A DNA stretch of 15,044 nt from Desulfuromonadaceae bacterium GWC2_58_13 (GCA_001825565.1 MHXM01000129.1:1-15044); one strand, 5' to 3'. Positions 7,795 through 14,413 are shown, counted from the first letter of the stretch. The notes: a model not told the origin generated them from the sequence alone. Translations and numbers: made by a program.

Positions 7795-8258
7795 CCGCCC
7801 TGCGTGTCCTCGATGTGCCGGCCGACCGCATGGAAGGCGAGGTGGTCGCGGCATTGTTTTTCGAGGATGTTCGTCCCCTGCACGGGGCGGCTGCCCTGCT
7901 CGACTGGCGTCTTAACGGCCGATTGACCAACCTGCTGCTTGCGGAAGAGGTGACCGGACGGATTGGCGAGCAGGTGCTGGTGGCCAACAATGGCAAGCTG
8001 GCTGCGGATTGGATCCTGTTCGTCGGCGGCGGCAGCTGGCGCCAGCTGGATGCCGACCGTTACCGGGAGGTGGCGCGGCAGCTGCTGGAAGTTTGCAGCA
8101 ATGCCGGTTTCTCGCGGGTTTCCCTCTGTCTCACGGCGACGGCCGGCATGGCCGCGACGGTTCTGGAACATGGACTCGACCGGGCCCTGGCCGATCTGCC
8201 CGGCAAGCGTCCTGAATGCCTGCTTTCCTTTGACGATGACGATCCGTCCGCCGGTTAG
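7791..8258 (+). CDS. Protein resembling only the N-terminal (macro-like) domain of M17 leucyl aminopeptidases
   Basis: 155 residues, overlapping nusB by four bases, so translated in the same operon. The order of segments resembles the Peptidase_M17 N-terminal domain: a negatively charged strand with FFED (24-26 region), HGAAALLDWRLNGRLTNLL (31-49, matching the G-A-A-x-x-LD-x-x-LNG-x-x pattern), then GRIGEQVLV (56-64), and ADWILFVGGG (72-81, the beta strand ending in glycines). A helix (DADRYREVARQLLEVCSN) follows. There is no catalytic M17 domain and none of its metal-binding NTDAEGR-type motifs, so it should not be a peptidase. The C-terminus is acidic (FDDDDPSAG). The function is unknown; ligand binding or regulation is speculation. 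Coding is supported by coupling to nusB and similar base composition. Confidence 0.8.
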   Translation: MTALRVLDVPADRMEGEVVAALFFEDVRPLHGAAALLDWRLNGRLTNLLLAEEVTGRIGEQVLVANNGKLAADWILFVGGGSWRQLDADRYREVARQLLEVCSNAGFSRVSLCLTATAGMAATVLEHGLDRALADLPGKRPECLLSFDDDDPSAG

Positions 8259-8339
8259 CTGCCGGTCAGATTGCCCTGGCCGTCGCCCCGTTTCCGACCA
8301 GGGCCGTATTGCCAATATCCGTTCATTTACGAGGAGTCC

Positions 8340-9650
8340 ATGAAAGAAATCAAGGTAGGTCTGCTCGGTTTCGGCACCATCGGAACCGGTGTGGTCAAGG
8401 TTCTGCGGAAAAATGGCCGTCTCATCGAGGATCGCCTCGGCGCGCGCCTGACTCTGGCGCGGATTGCCGATCTTGATATTACGACCGATCGTGGCGTGCA
8501 GGTCGATGCCGGTTTGCTGACCACCGATGCCGACGCGGTGCTGACCGCTCCCGATATCGAGGTGGTGATTGAATTGATCGGCGGCTATGAACCGGCGCGT
8601 ACCTTTGTGCTGAAGGCGATCGCCAACGGCAAGCACGTGGTGACCGCCAACAAGGCCCTGCTCGCCCTGCACGGCGAAGAAATTCTCGCGGCGGCGCAGC
8701 AAAAAGGGGTCGATGTCTATTACGAAGCGGCGGTCGGCGGCGGTATTCCGATCATTTCGTCGATCAAGGAAAATCTCTGCGCCAACCGTTTCAGCAGCGT
8801 GTTCGGCATCCTCAACGGTACCTGCAACTACATCCTGACCAGGATGACCAACGACGGCGACGATTATGCCGCCGTCCTCAAGGATGCCCAGGCCCTGGGT
8901 TACGCCGAAGCCGATCCCACCTTCGACGTGGAGGGGGTCGATACCGCGCACAAACTCGCTATCCTGATTTCCCTCTGTTTCGGCACCCGGGTTCGGTTCA
9001 AGGACATTCACACCGAGGGAATCAGAAATGTCTCCGCCCTGGATATCCAGTTCGCCCGACAGTTCGGCTATCGCATCAAACTGCTGGCCATCGGCAAGAA
9101 CGATAACGGCCAGATCGAGGCCCGCGTCCATCCGACCATGATTCCGGATAACTATCCGTTGGCCGATGTTCATGGGGCCTTCAATGCCGTGCGGTTGGTC
9201 GGCGACTTCCTTGGACCGGCCATGCTCTACGGCAAGGGCGCCGGGATGGAGGCGACGGCCAGCGCGGTCATGGGCGATGTCATGTCCATCGCCCGCAATA
9301 TCCTCTGCGGGGCTGCCGGTCGGACCCCCGCCATGGGTTATATCCATGAGGCGGTCAAGGATCTGACCATCAAGCCGATGGACGAGATCGTCAGCCAGTA
9401 TTATCTGCGGTTTGCCGCCGACGACCGTCCCGGCGTGCTGTCGCAGATCTCCGGCATCCTCGGCAAGTTCGACATCAGCATCACCTCAATGATCCAGCCC
9501 GAGCGGCAGATCGGCGGCGCGGTGCCTATCGTCATGATGACCCACGACGCCAAAGAAGCCAACGTTCGCAAGGCCCTGGCCGAGATCGACGCGCTGGCCG
9601 TGATCAAGGAACAGAGCCGGTTCATCCGGATCGAAAACGATCTCGGCTGA
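8340..9650 (+). CDS. hom: Homoserine dehydrogenase (with ACT domain)
   Basis: NAD(P)H-dependent reduction of aspartate semialdehyde to homoserine, the branch point to threonine and methionine. 436 residues. The Rossmann glycine motif GFGTIG is at 10-15, TANKALLA at 102-109, the substrate domain signature NGTCNYILT at 159-167, and the catalytic lysine is K205 in DVEGVDTAHKLAIL. A C-terminal ACT domain starts about residue 354 (YYLRFAADDRPGVLSQISGI), which in this family mediates feedback inhibition by threonine. The ATG at 8340 is chosen because GAGGAG (8331-8336) lies three bases upstream and the protein starts at the Rossmann strand; an ATG at 8271 would add an unrelated proline-rich leader. 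Product homoserine, once acetylated, is the substrate of the two MetY proteins in this window. Confidence 0.97.
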   Translation: MKEIKVGLLGFGTIGTGVVKVLRKNGRLIEDRLGARLTLARIADLDITTDRGVQVDAGLLTTDADAVLTAPDIEVVIELIGGYEPARTFVLKAIANGKHVVTANKALLALHGEEILAAAQQKGVDVYYEAAVGGGIPIISSIKENLCANRFSSVFGILNGTCNYILTRMTNDGDDYAAVLKDAQALGYAEADPTFDVEGVDTAHKLAILISLCFGTRVRFKDIHTEGIRNVSALDIQFARQFGYRIKLLAIGKNDNGQIEARVHPTMIPDNYPLADVHGAFNAVRLVGDFLGPAMLYGKGAGMEATASAVMGDVMSIARNILCGAAGRTPAMGYIHEAVKDLTIKPMDEIVSQYYLRFAADDRPGVLSQISGILGKFDISITSMIQPERQIGGAVPIVMMTHDAKEANVRKALAEIDALAVIKEQSRFIRIENDLG

Positions 9651-9671
9651 TTTCGGTCGGCATTTATGAAA

Positions 9672-9713
9672 CAAACGACAAAAGGCGCTCTTCGGAGCGC
9701 CTTTTGTCGTTTG
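9672..9713. terminator. Bidirectional terminator between convergent hom and trmL
   Basis: Perfect 19-bp inverted repeat (9672-9690 / 9695-9713) around a TTCG loop closed by C-G, giving the very stable cUUCGg tetraloop on the plus strand. T-runs inside the right arm serve the plus strand; on the minus strand the arm is followed by a TTTC stretch. Its location between two converging transcription units fits a shared terminator. Confidence 0.92.
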
Positions 9714-9737
9714 CAACCTGTTGTGGACCACCCCCAG

Positions 9738-9758
9738 CCCCTCCTAAAACAGGAGGGG
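9738..9758. repeat. GC-rich palindrome (8-bp arms, AAAAC loop), possible dispersed repeat
   Basis: Arms 9738-9745 and 9751-9758 (CCCCTCCT / AGGAGGGG) are perfect complements. It lies downstream of trmL, 25 bases from the main terminator, and has no T-run on either side, so it does not look like an intrinsic terminator. Its C-rich left flank and G-rich arms resemble palindromic units that recur in some bacterial genomes, but only one copy is in this window. Confidence 0.45.
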
Positions 9759-9783
9759 AGGATAAAATGACATGGCCGGCATT

Positions 9784-10257
9784 TCAGGCGAGCCGTCCGG
9801 TCTGCCGCAGAGCCTCGTAGAGAACAATACCGGCGGCGGTGGAAAGGTTGAGGCTGCGGACGATGGGGGAGAAGATGGGGATGCGCAGGCAGCGGTCGGG
9901 GTTGGCGGCGAGCAGGTCTTCGGGCAGTCCTTCGGTTTCCTTGCCGAACACCAGAAAATCGCCGGGCAGAAAGTCCGCTTCGACGTGGCTGCGGGCCGCT
10001 TTTTTCGAGGTGTACCACCAGCGGCCGTCGGGGAAGGCCTGCTGCATCTGGTCAAGGGAATCCCAGCGGCGCACGTCGATGGCTTCCCAGTAGTCGAGGC
10101 CGGCCCGCTTGAGCTGTCGGTCGTCGATGGAAAAGCCGAGCTTGCCGACCAGATGCAGGATGGTGCCGGTGGCGCCGCATAACCGGGCGATGTTGCCGGT
10201 GTTGGGGGGGATCTCCGGTTCGACCAGGACGATATGAAAAGGTGTCGAGGCGTTCAT
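9784..10257 (-). CDS. trmL: tRNA (cytidine(34)-2'-O)-methyltransferase TrmL
   Basis: SPOUT (knotted) methyltransferase that 2'-O-methylates the wobble nucleotide 34 of certain leucine tRNAs with S-adenosylmethionine. 157 residues, full length for the minimal TrmL/YibK type. Motifs: EPEIPPNTGNIARLC (13-27), LGFSIDDRQLKRAGLDYW (40-57), the SAM-loop GKETEGLP (105-112) and RSLNLSTAAGIVLYEAL (134-150), which form the knot. It starts three bases after the stop of the upstream acyltransferase gene and has no obvious Shine-Dalgarno, so it is probably coupled to it. A terminator shared with hom follows the stop by about 70 bases. Confidence 0.95.
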   Translation of the reverse strand: MNASTPFHIVLVEPEIPPNTGNIARLCGATGTILHLVGKLGFSIDDRQLKRAGLDYWEAIDVRRWDSLDQMQQAFPDGRWWYTSKKAARSHVEADFLPGDFLVFGKETEGLPEDLLAANPDRCLRIPIFSPIVRSLNLSTAAGIVLYEALRQTGRLA

Positions 10258-10260
10258 CGG

Positions 10261-11151
10261 TCAGTCGCGCCAGCGCCGGTGGACCCAGAACCACTGGGTG
10301 GGTTCGCGGCGCACCGCTGTTTCGATGCATGCGGTCAACCGGGCGGTGTTGCGTCTGATGGCTTCTTGCCCCGGTTCGTCGGCCAGTTGAATAATCGGCT
10401 CGAAGACCACATGGTAACGAAAATCCTCGGTGCGGTAGGCAAAGGCCGGGACGATCGGCACTCCCTGCTTCATCGCGATCTGGGTGATGATCGGCGTGGT
10501 CCAGGCCGGACGTCCGAAAAAATCGACCTGCACCGCCTCACTGCGGGAAATGTGCTGGTCGAGCAGCAGCGCAACGACCCGTTTTTGAGTCAGAGCACGA
10601 AAAATCCGGCGCGCACCTTTTTTGCTTTCCAGGCAACGCCCCCCGCTGGCCTCGCGGAGCTTTTCGAAATAACGGTCGACGTAAGGGTTTTTCATCCGCT
10701 TGGCGACGAAATCGGTCGGGTAACCGAGGACCGGCAGGAAGAAGGTTCCAACTTCCCAGAATCCGATATGGCCGGTAAGGATAAAGGCTCCCTTGTTCAA
10801 GGCGTAGGCCTGTTCCAGATGTTCCAGCCCCGAAAAGGTAAAATAGGCGTCGAGGTCGGCTCGGCCTTTAAACAGGTCGAGGCGAAGCATTTCGATACCG
10901 CTCACCCCCAGATGGCGAAATACCTCGTGAACATCCTGGTCGATCTCGGCTGAGGTTTTTTCGGGATAGGCCCGACGCAGGTTTTCCGCTGCGGTGGCTA
11001 CCCGTTTTTTCTGAATCAACCGGCTCAGATCGCCGAGTCGTTCACCCAGGCGCAGGGCGGTGATGCGTGGCAGGGTGCGGGCAATAAAGGCCAGCATCAG
11101 AAACAGCGCATATTCGAAAAGATATTTGTATTTGCTCGATTTTTTGGCCAT
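10261..11151 (-). CDS. LpxL/HtrB-family lysophospholipid (lipid A) acyltransferase
   Basis: Inner-membrane acyltransferase, most likely adding a secondary acyl chain to a lipid A precursor. 296 residues. One N-terminal hydrophobic helix (about 11-27) follows a lysine-rich start, giving membrane anchoring from the cytoplasmic side. The catalytic HxxxxE motif is H128-E133 (TGHIGFWEVG), followed by KRMKNPYVDRYFEKLR (151-166) and the LLLDQH...VDFFGRPAWTTP stretch (196-220) typical of the family. The exact acyl chain and position cannot be told from sequence, so no symbol is given. The ATG at 11151 has only a weak upstream AGG; no better start is visible. It is coupled to trmL, an unusual functional partner. 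No promoter is obvious in 11152-11220. Confidence 0.9.
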   Translation of the reverse strand: MAKKSSKYKYLFEYALFLMLAFIARTLPRITALRLGERLGDLSRLIQKKRVATAAENLRRAYPEKTSAEIDQDVHEVFRHLGVSGIEMLRLDLFKGRADLDAYFTFSGLEHLEQAYALNKGAFILTGHIGFWEVGTFFLPVLGYPTDFVAKRMKNPYVDRYFEKLREASGGRCLESKKGARRIFRALTQKRVVALLLDQHISRSEAVQVDFFGRPAWTTPIITQIAMKQGVPIVPAFAYRTEDFRYHVVFEPIIQLADEPGQEAIRRNTARLTACIETAVRREPTQWFWVHRRWRD

Positions 11152-11220
11152 ACCTACGGATCTCTTTTCTGAGGTCGTTTCAAGCCGCGCAGTTTAACAT
11201 GTTACCGGCAACCGGGCAAT

Positions 11221-11252
11221 AAAAAGGCGGGTCCGCAGGGACCCGCCTTTTT
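11221..11252 (-). terminator. Intrinsic terminator downstream of the first minus-strand metY
   Basis: Perfect 14-bp stem (11221-11234 / 11239-11252) with a four-base loop; on the minus strand it ends in a TTTTTATT tail. It lies 20 bases past the metY stop and isolates it from the acyltransferase gene. The A-run on the other arm makes it symmetrical. Confidence 0.9.
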
Positions 11253-11272
11253 ACCATTCTGGGGCGTCGAAA

Positions 11273-12562
11273 TTATGCCCGGCTGGCGCGCAACGCCTGG
11301 TCGAGGTCGGCGAGGATGTCTTCGATGTCCTCGATGCCGACGGAGACCCGGATGAACTCGGGAAAAACGCCGGCCGAACGCTGCTCTTCCTCGGTCAGTT
11401 GCTGATGGGTGGTCGATGCCGGGTGGATGACCAGGGTTTTGGCGTCGCCGATATTGGCCAGATGACTGGCGAGCTTGACGTTGTCGATGAATCTGGCCCC
11501 GGCGCTGGTGCCGCCCTTGATGCCGAAGCCGACGATGGCGCCCTGGCCCTTCGGCAGGTATCGGATGGCCCGGGCGTGATCCGGGTGGTTTTCGAGGCCC
11601 GGATAATTGACCCAGTCGACCAAAGGATGCTGTTCGAGGAACCGGGCGACGGCAAGGGCGTTTTCGCAATGCCGGGGCATCCGTACGTGCAGGGTTTCCA
11701 GCCCCTGGAGGAACTGAAAGGCATTGAACGGCGACAGGCACGGACCCAGGTCGCGCAGCAGGGTGAGGCGCATTTTCAGGATGTAGGCCAGGTTGCCCAG
11801 CGCCTGGTGATAGATCAGACCATGATAGCTGGGATCGGGCGTGGTGTACTCGGGAAAGCGGCCGCTGGACCAGTCGAAATTGCCGCTGTCGACCACGGCT
11901 CCGCCGATGCTGGTGCCATGGCCGCCGATGAACTTGGTCAGCGAATAGCAGACGATGTCGGCGCCGTGCTCGATGGGACGGAACAGCACCGGGGTGGCGA
12001 CGGTATTGTCGACGATGAAGGGAAGACCGTGGTCATGGGCGACCTTGGCAATCGCTTCGAAGTCGTCAACATTGTTTTTGGGATTGCCGATGGTTTCGGT
12101 GTAAACCGCCTTGGTCCGGTCGTCGATGGCGGCGGCGATGGCGGCCGGGTTGGACGAGTCGACGAACTTGACTGTGATTCCCATCCGCGCCAGGGTGTGG
12201 TGAAACAGATTGTAGGTGCCTCCGTACAGGCCGCTGGACGAGACGATGTTGTCGCCCGCCTTGGCCAGATTGAGAATAGCCAGGGCGATGGCCGACGAGC
12301 CGGAGGCGAGAGCCAGGGCGCCGACCCCGCCGTCGAGTTCAGCCAGGCGTTTCTCCAGCACGTCGGTGGTCGGGTTCATCAGGCGGGTGTAGATGTTGCC
12401 CATTTCCTTGAGGCCGAACAGGTTGGCGGCGTGTTCGGATGAGTTGAAAACGTACGAACTGGTCTGGTAAATGGGCACCGCCCGGGAGTTGGTGGCCGGG
12501 TCGGGCACTTGTCCGGCATGCAGGGCTTTGGTTCCGATCCGGTAACCGGTTTTGTCGCTCAT
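11273..12562 (-). CDS. metY: O-acetylhomoserine aminocarboxypropyltransferase (sulfhydrylase), copy 1
   Basis: PLP enzyme of the Cys/Met metabolism family that makes homocysteine from O-acetylhomoserine and sulfide (or methionine from methanethiol). 429 residues, the longer MetY size rather than the ~380 of MetB/MetC/MetZ. Motifs: GTKALHAGQ (10-18), YTRLMNPTTD (58-67), GLYGGTYNLF (111-120), VDNTVATP (184-191) and the PLP lysine K210 in SLTKFIGGHGTSIGG; HPASTTHQQL near the C-terminus is also characteristic. The ATG at 12562 has AGGAGG (12569-12574) six bases upstream; an upstream in-frame ATG at 12646 would give an unrelated leader overlapping the promoter. A TTGACA promoter lies upstream and a terminator downstream, so it is likely monocistronic. 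Specificity for sulfide or other thiols is not resolved by sequence. Confidence 0.93.
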   Translation of the reverse strand: MSDKTGYRIGTKALHAGQVPDPATNSRAVPIYQTSSYVFNSSEHAANLFGLKEMGNIYTRLMNPTTDVLEKRLAELDGGVGALALASGSSAIALAILNLAKAGDNIVSSSGLYGGTYNLFHHTLARMGITVKFVDSSNPAAIAAAIDDRTKAVYTETIGNPKNNVDDFEAIAKVAHDHGLPFIVDNTVATPVLFRPIEHGADIVCYSLTKFIGGHGTSIGGAVVDSGNFDWSSGRFPEYTTPDPSYHGLIYHQALGNLAYILKMRLTLLRDLGPCLSPFNAFQFLQGLETLHVRMPRHCENALAVARFLEQHPLVDWVNYPGLENHPDHARAIRYLPKGQGAIVGFGIKGGTSAGARFIDNVKLASHLANIGDAKTLVIHPASTTHQQLTEEEQRSAGVFPEFIRVSVGIEDIEDILADLDQALRASRA

Positions 12563-12568
12563 GGATAT

Positions 12569-12574
12569 CCTCCT
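12569..12574 (-). promoter_or_regulatory. Ribosome binding site of metY copy 1
   Basis: Perfect AGGAGG on the minus strand, six bases before the ATG at 12562. It decides the start against the in-frame ATG at 12646. Confidence 0.9.
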
Positions 12575-12636
12575 GTCAACTGGGTAATTATTCGAATGAC
12601 CATATATCCGTGCTAGCTTGTCGGTAGGGTTATCTA

Positions 12637-12665
12637 TTGCTAACATCCAGCAGTTATATTGTCAA
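12637..12665 (-). promoter_or_regulatory. Sigma-70-type promoter candidate for metY copy 1
   Basis: On the minus strand a consensus -35 TTGACA (12660-12665) is followed after exactly 17 bases by TAGCAA (12637-12642) as a moderate -10. The predicted leader is about 65-70 bases. No SAM riboswitch fold was recognised in it. Confidence 0.6.
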
Positions 12666-12686
12666 GAATAAAGATCCTGATATAAC
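12653..12686. repeat. Inverted repeat GTTATAT...ATATAAC flanking the -35 of metY copy 1
   Basis: Seven-base perfect arms at 12653-12659 and 12680-12686 with a 20-base spacer that contains the -35 hexamer. The AT-rich arms stand out from the GC-rich surroundings but the spacing is long; an operator is possible, chance is also possible. Confidence 0.35.
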
Positions 12687-12706
12687 CATAGCAGAACGCG
12701 AAGAAA

Positions 12707-12743
12707 TAAAAAGGGCGGATCCCGACAGGATCCGCCCTTTTTA
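12707..12743 (-). terminator. Intrinsic terminator downstream of metY copy 2
   Basis: 16-bp perfect stem (12707-12722 / 12728-12743) with a five-base loop and T-run, 18 bases past the copy 2 stop on the minus strand. It lies upstream of the copy 1 promoter, so the two metY genes are insulated from each other. Confidence 0.92.
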
Positions 12744-12761
12744 ATCATTGCCCGAAAAAAA

Positions 12762-14039
12762 TCAGCTGACGCGCAGGGCCTGTTCGACGTCGGCGATGAG
12801 ATCGTCGATATGCTCGATGCCGACGGAAAGCCGAATCAGGTCGGGGGTCACGCCCGAAGCAATCTGCTGGGCTTCGGACAGCTGGCGATGGGTGGTGCTG
12901 GCCGGATGCAGCACGCAGCTGCGGGCATCGCCGACATGGACCACCAGGGCGATGACCTTGGTTGCTTCCATGAATTTGATGCCGGCTTCGCGCCCTCCCT
13001 TGATACCGAAGGTCAGCACGCCGCTGGCCCCTTTCGGCAGGTACTTGCAGGTCAACGCATAGGTCGGGTGGGTTTCCAGTCCCGGGTAATTGACCCAGGA
13101 AACCTTCGGGTGCTGCTGCAGATGCCTGGCGAGGGCCAGGGCATTGCTGCTGTGACGTTCCATGCGCAAGGGGAGGGTGGTCAACCCGTGATGGAACATA
13201 AAGCTGTTGAAGGGTGACGGCGTGGCGCCCAAGTCGCGCATGTACTGCGCCCTGGCCTTGACGATGTAGGCCCGGTCGCCGAATTTTTCCACGTAGCGCA
13301 GGCCGTGGTAGCTGACGTCCGGTTCGGTCAGGTCGGGAAACTTGCCGTTGGTCCAGTCGAATCGACCGCCGTCGACGATCACCCCGCCGACGCTGGTGGC
13401 ATGGCCGTCGATATATTTGGTCGCCGAGTGAACCACGATGTCGGCGCCGTGATCGAAAGGCCGGCACAGGTACGGGGTGGGAAAGGTGTTGTCGATGACC
13501 AGCGGCACCCCCATCGCCTTGGCGATCACCGAGAATTTTTCGAAATCGAGCACGTTCAGGCCGGGATTGCCGATGGATTCGGCATAGAGAGCCTTGGTCT
13601 CCGGGCGAAACCGGCGCCTGATTTCATCCACCGGGGCTTCGGGATGGACGAAACTAACCTCGATGCCGAGCTTGGGCAGGGTATTGGCGAACAGCGAATA
13701 AGTGCCCCCGTACAGGGTGCTGGCGGTGACGATGTGCTGGCCGGCCCGGCAGATATTCATGATTGCCGTAGAGACGGCCGCCTGCCCCGACGAGGTCGCC
13801 AGAGCGCCGACGCCTCCTTCCATCAGGGCGATTTTTCCTTCGAAGGCATCGGTGGTCGGGTTGCCGAGGCGGGTGTAAAAGGGGTCGGGCAGGTCGAAGT
13901 CGAACAGTTTGGCCACATGTTCGGCGCTGTCATATTTAAAGGTGGTACTCTGGCAGATCGCCGGGATGCGCGGTTCGGTCGGTTTCGGCGCGTAGGTTCC
14001 CTGGACCGCCTGAGTTTCAATTTTCCAAGATGTACTCAT
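12762..14039 (-). CDS. metY: O-acetylhomoserine aminocarboxypropyltransferase (sulfhydrylase), copy 2
   Basis: Second MetY-type PLP enzyme, 425 residues, clearly diverged from copy 1. Motifs: IETQAVQGTY (7-16), YTRLGNPTTDAFE (55-67), STLYGGTYSLF (107-117), VIDNTFPTPYLCRP (181-194) and PLP lysine K208 in HSATKYIDGHATSVGG; HPASTTHRQL near the end. Compared with copy 1, the segment after the lysine (YIDGHATSVGG against FIGGHGTSIGG) and the substrate-side loop FHHGLTTLPLR (against FLQGLETLHVR) differ, which suggests different thiol or substrate preference or different regulation, not a recent duplication. The start at 14039 has AGGAGG (14045-14050) five bases upstream. It has its own extended -10 candidate and terminator. 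MetZ or cystathionine gamma-synthase activity cannot be excluded. Confidence 0.9.
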   Translation of the reverse strand: MSTSWKIETQAVQGTYAPKPTEPRIPAICQSTTFKYDSAEHVAKLFDFDLPDPFYTRLGNPTTDAFEGKIALMEGGVGALATSSGQAAVSTAIMNICRAGQHIVTASTLYGGTYSLFANTLPKLGIEVSFVHPEAPVDEIRRRFRPETKALYAESIGNPGLNVLDFEKFSVIAKAMGVPLVIDNTFPTPYLCRPFDHGADIVVHSATKYIDGHATSVGGVIVDGGRFDWTNGKFPDLTEPDVSYHGLRYVEKFGDRAYIVKARAQYMRDLGATPSPFNSFMFHHGLTTLPLRMERHSSNALALARHLQQHPKVSWVNYPGLETHPTYALTCKYLPKGASGVLTFGIKGGREAGIKFMEATKVIALVVHVGDARSCVLHPASTTHRQLSEAQQIASGVTPDLIRLSVGIEHIDDLIADVEQALRVS

Positions 14040-14044
14040 GGAAG

Positions 14045-14050
14045 CCTCCT
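14045..14050 (-). promoter_or_regulatory. Ribosome binding site of metY copy 2
   Basis: Perfect AGGAGG on the minus strand five bases before the ATG at 14039, within AAGGAGG. Confidence 0.9.
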
Positions 14051-14074
14051 TGTTGTGGGGATTTCAGGTCAGGC

Positions 14075-14083
14075 ATCATATCA
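14075..14083 (-). promoter_or_regulatory. Extended -10 promoter candidate for metY copy 2
   Basis: The minus strand reads TGATATGAT: a good -10 (TATGAT, 14075-14080) with the TGn extension. No convincing -35 lies 15-19 bases upstream, which fits an extended -10 promoter or one needing an activator. The surrounding 14080-14115 is AT-rich compared with the genes. Confidence 0.45.
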
Positions 14084-14117
14084 GAAATACTGCACATATA
14101 AATGATAATTTACGAAA

Positions 14118-14294
14118 TTAAAGCGGGTCCAGCCGCAGCCGCGAAGGATTGGGTGTAACGACCTCTTTTTCGGATTGCAGGTCGGAGTTATGCCAGGTCA
14201 GGAGCAGGGCCGCGATGGTGACCAGTAGAAGGATCCACCAAATCGGAAATTTTATTCTTATGAAAGTTCGCTTTTGCCTGTCGACCTGCTTCAT
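14118..14294 (-). CDS. Small single-pass membrane protein of unknown function (58 aa)
   Basis: Not recognised. The protein has a strongly basic N-terminus (K2, R6, K8, R9, R13, K15), one hydrophobic helix at about 17-34 (PIWWILLLVTIAALLLTW) and a polar tail of about 24 residues with a Pro-rich end (VVTPNPSRLRLDPL). By the positive-inside rule the N-terminus should be cytoplasmic and the tail periplasmic. There is no cleavage-site or lipobox pattern. The ATG at 14294 has GGGAGG six bases upstream; an in-frame ATG at 14357 lacks a ribosome binding site and would overlap the divergent promoter. It is divergent from the MocR-type regulator and 78 bases upstream of metY copy 2. No terminator separates it from metY copy 2, so read-through is possible. 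Confidence 0.65.
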   Translation of the reverse strand: MKQVDRQKRTFIRIKFPIWWILLLVTIAALLLTWHNSDLQSEKEVVTPNPSRLRLDPL

Positions 14295-14347
14295 TCGGTC
14301 CTCCCTGAATTTGAGTCGTTTTGCCTGATTTGAGTAGACCAGACAAA

Positions 14348-14362
14348 CTGTTTGCAAAACAG
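14348..14362. promoter_or_regulatory. Inverted repeat CTGTTT-GCA-AAACAG in the divergent promoter region
   Basis: Six-base perfect arms around a three-base centre, between the divergent small membrane protein and the MocR-type gene. It overlaps the -35 candidate of the regulator, the position expected for an autoregulatory operator; the role is inferred. Confidence 0.4.
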
Positions 14363-14380
14363 AAGCAGTTCGGCTAAAAA
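14352..14380 (+). promoter_or_regulatory. Promoter candidate for the MocR-type regulator
   Basis: TTGCAA (14352-14357), 17-base spacer, TAAAAA (14375-14380). Both hexamers match the sigma-70 consensus at four of six positions, and the start codon lies 33 bases further on. Confidence 0.45.
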
Positions 14381-14413
14381 TGCACCGTAACAGATTTCAG
14401 GGAGACACTCTGC

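Noticed and set aside
8273..8304. Possible attenuator hairpin (GCCCTGG...CCAGGGC) in the hom leader
   Set aside because: Only seven base pairs with an 18-base loop, no T-run and no leader peptide rich in threonine, isoleucine or methionine codons.
7389..9347. Long minus-strand open frame (about 650 codons) opposite nusB, the M17-like gene and hom
   Set aside because: It lies antisense to three well-supported genes, has no family resemblance and is rich in Gly/His/Arg/Gln as expected from the complement of GC-rich codons.
9772..10182. Plus-strand ORF preceded by an AGGAGG-like run
   Set aside because: The purine run is the right arm of the palindrome at 9738-9758 and the frame is antisense to trmL, whose SPOUT motifs are unmistakable.
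11195..11204. Ten-base palindrome TAACATGTTA upstream of the acyltransferase gene
   Set aside because: Too short and unsupported by a clear promoter; an operator cannot be claimed from one copy.
12563..12636. SAM riboswitch in the leader of metY copy 1
   Set aside because: The leader is about 70 bases and lacks the paired regions or pseudoknot pattern of the SAM riboswitch classes I know; a covariance scan would decide.
13305..14105. Plus-strand open frame opposite metY copy 2
   Set aside because: It mirrors the PLP enzyme; the complementary strand has the real motifs, a ribosome binding site and a terminator.
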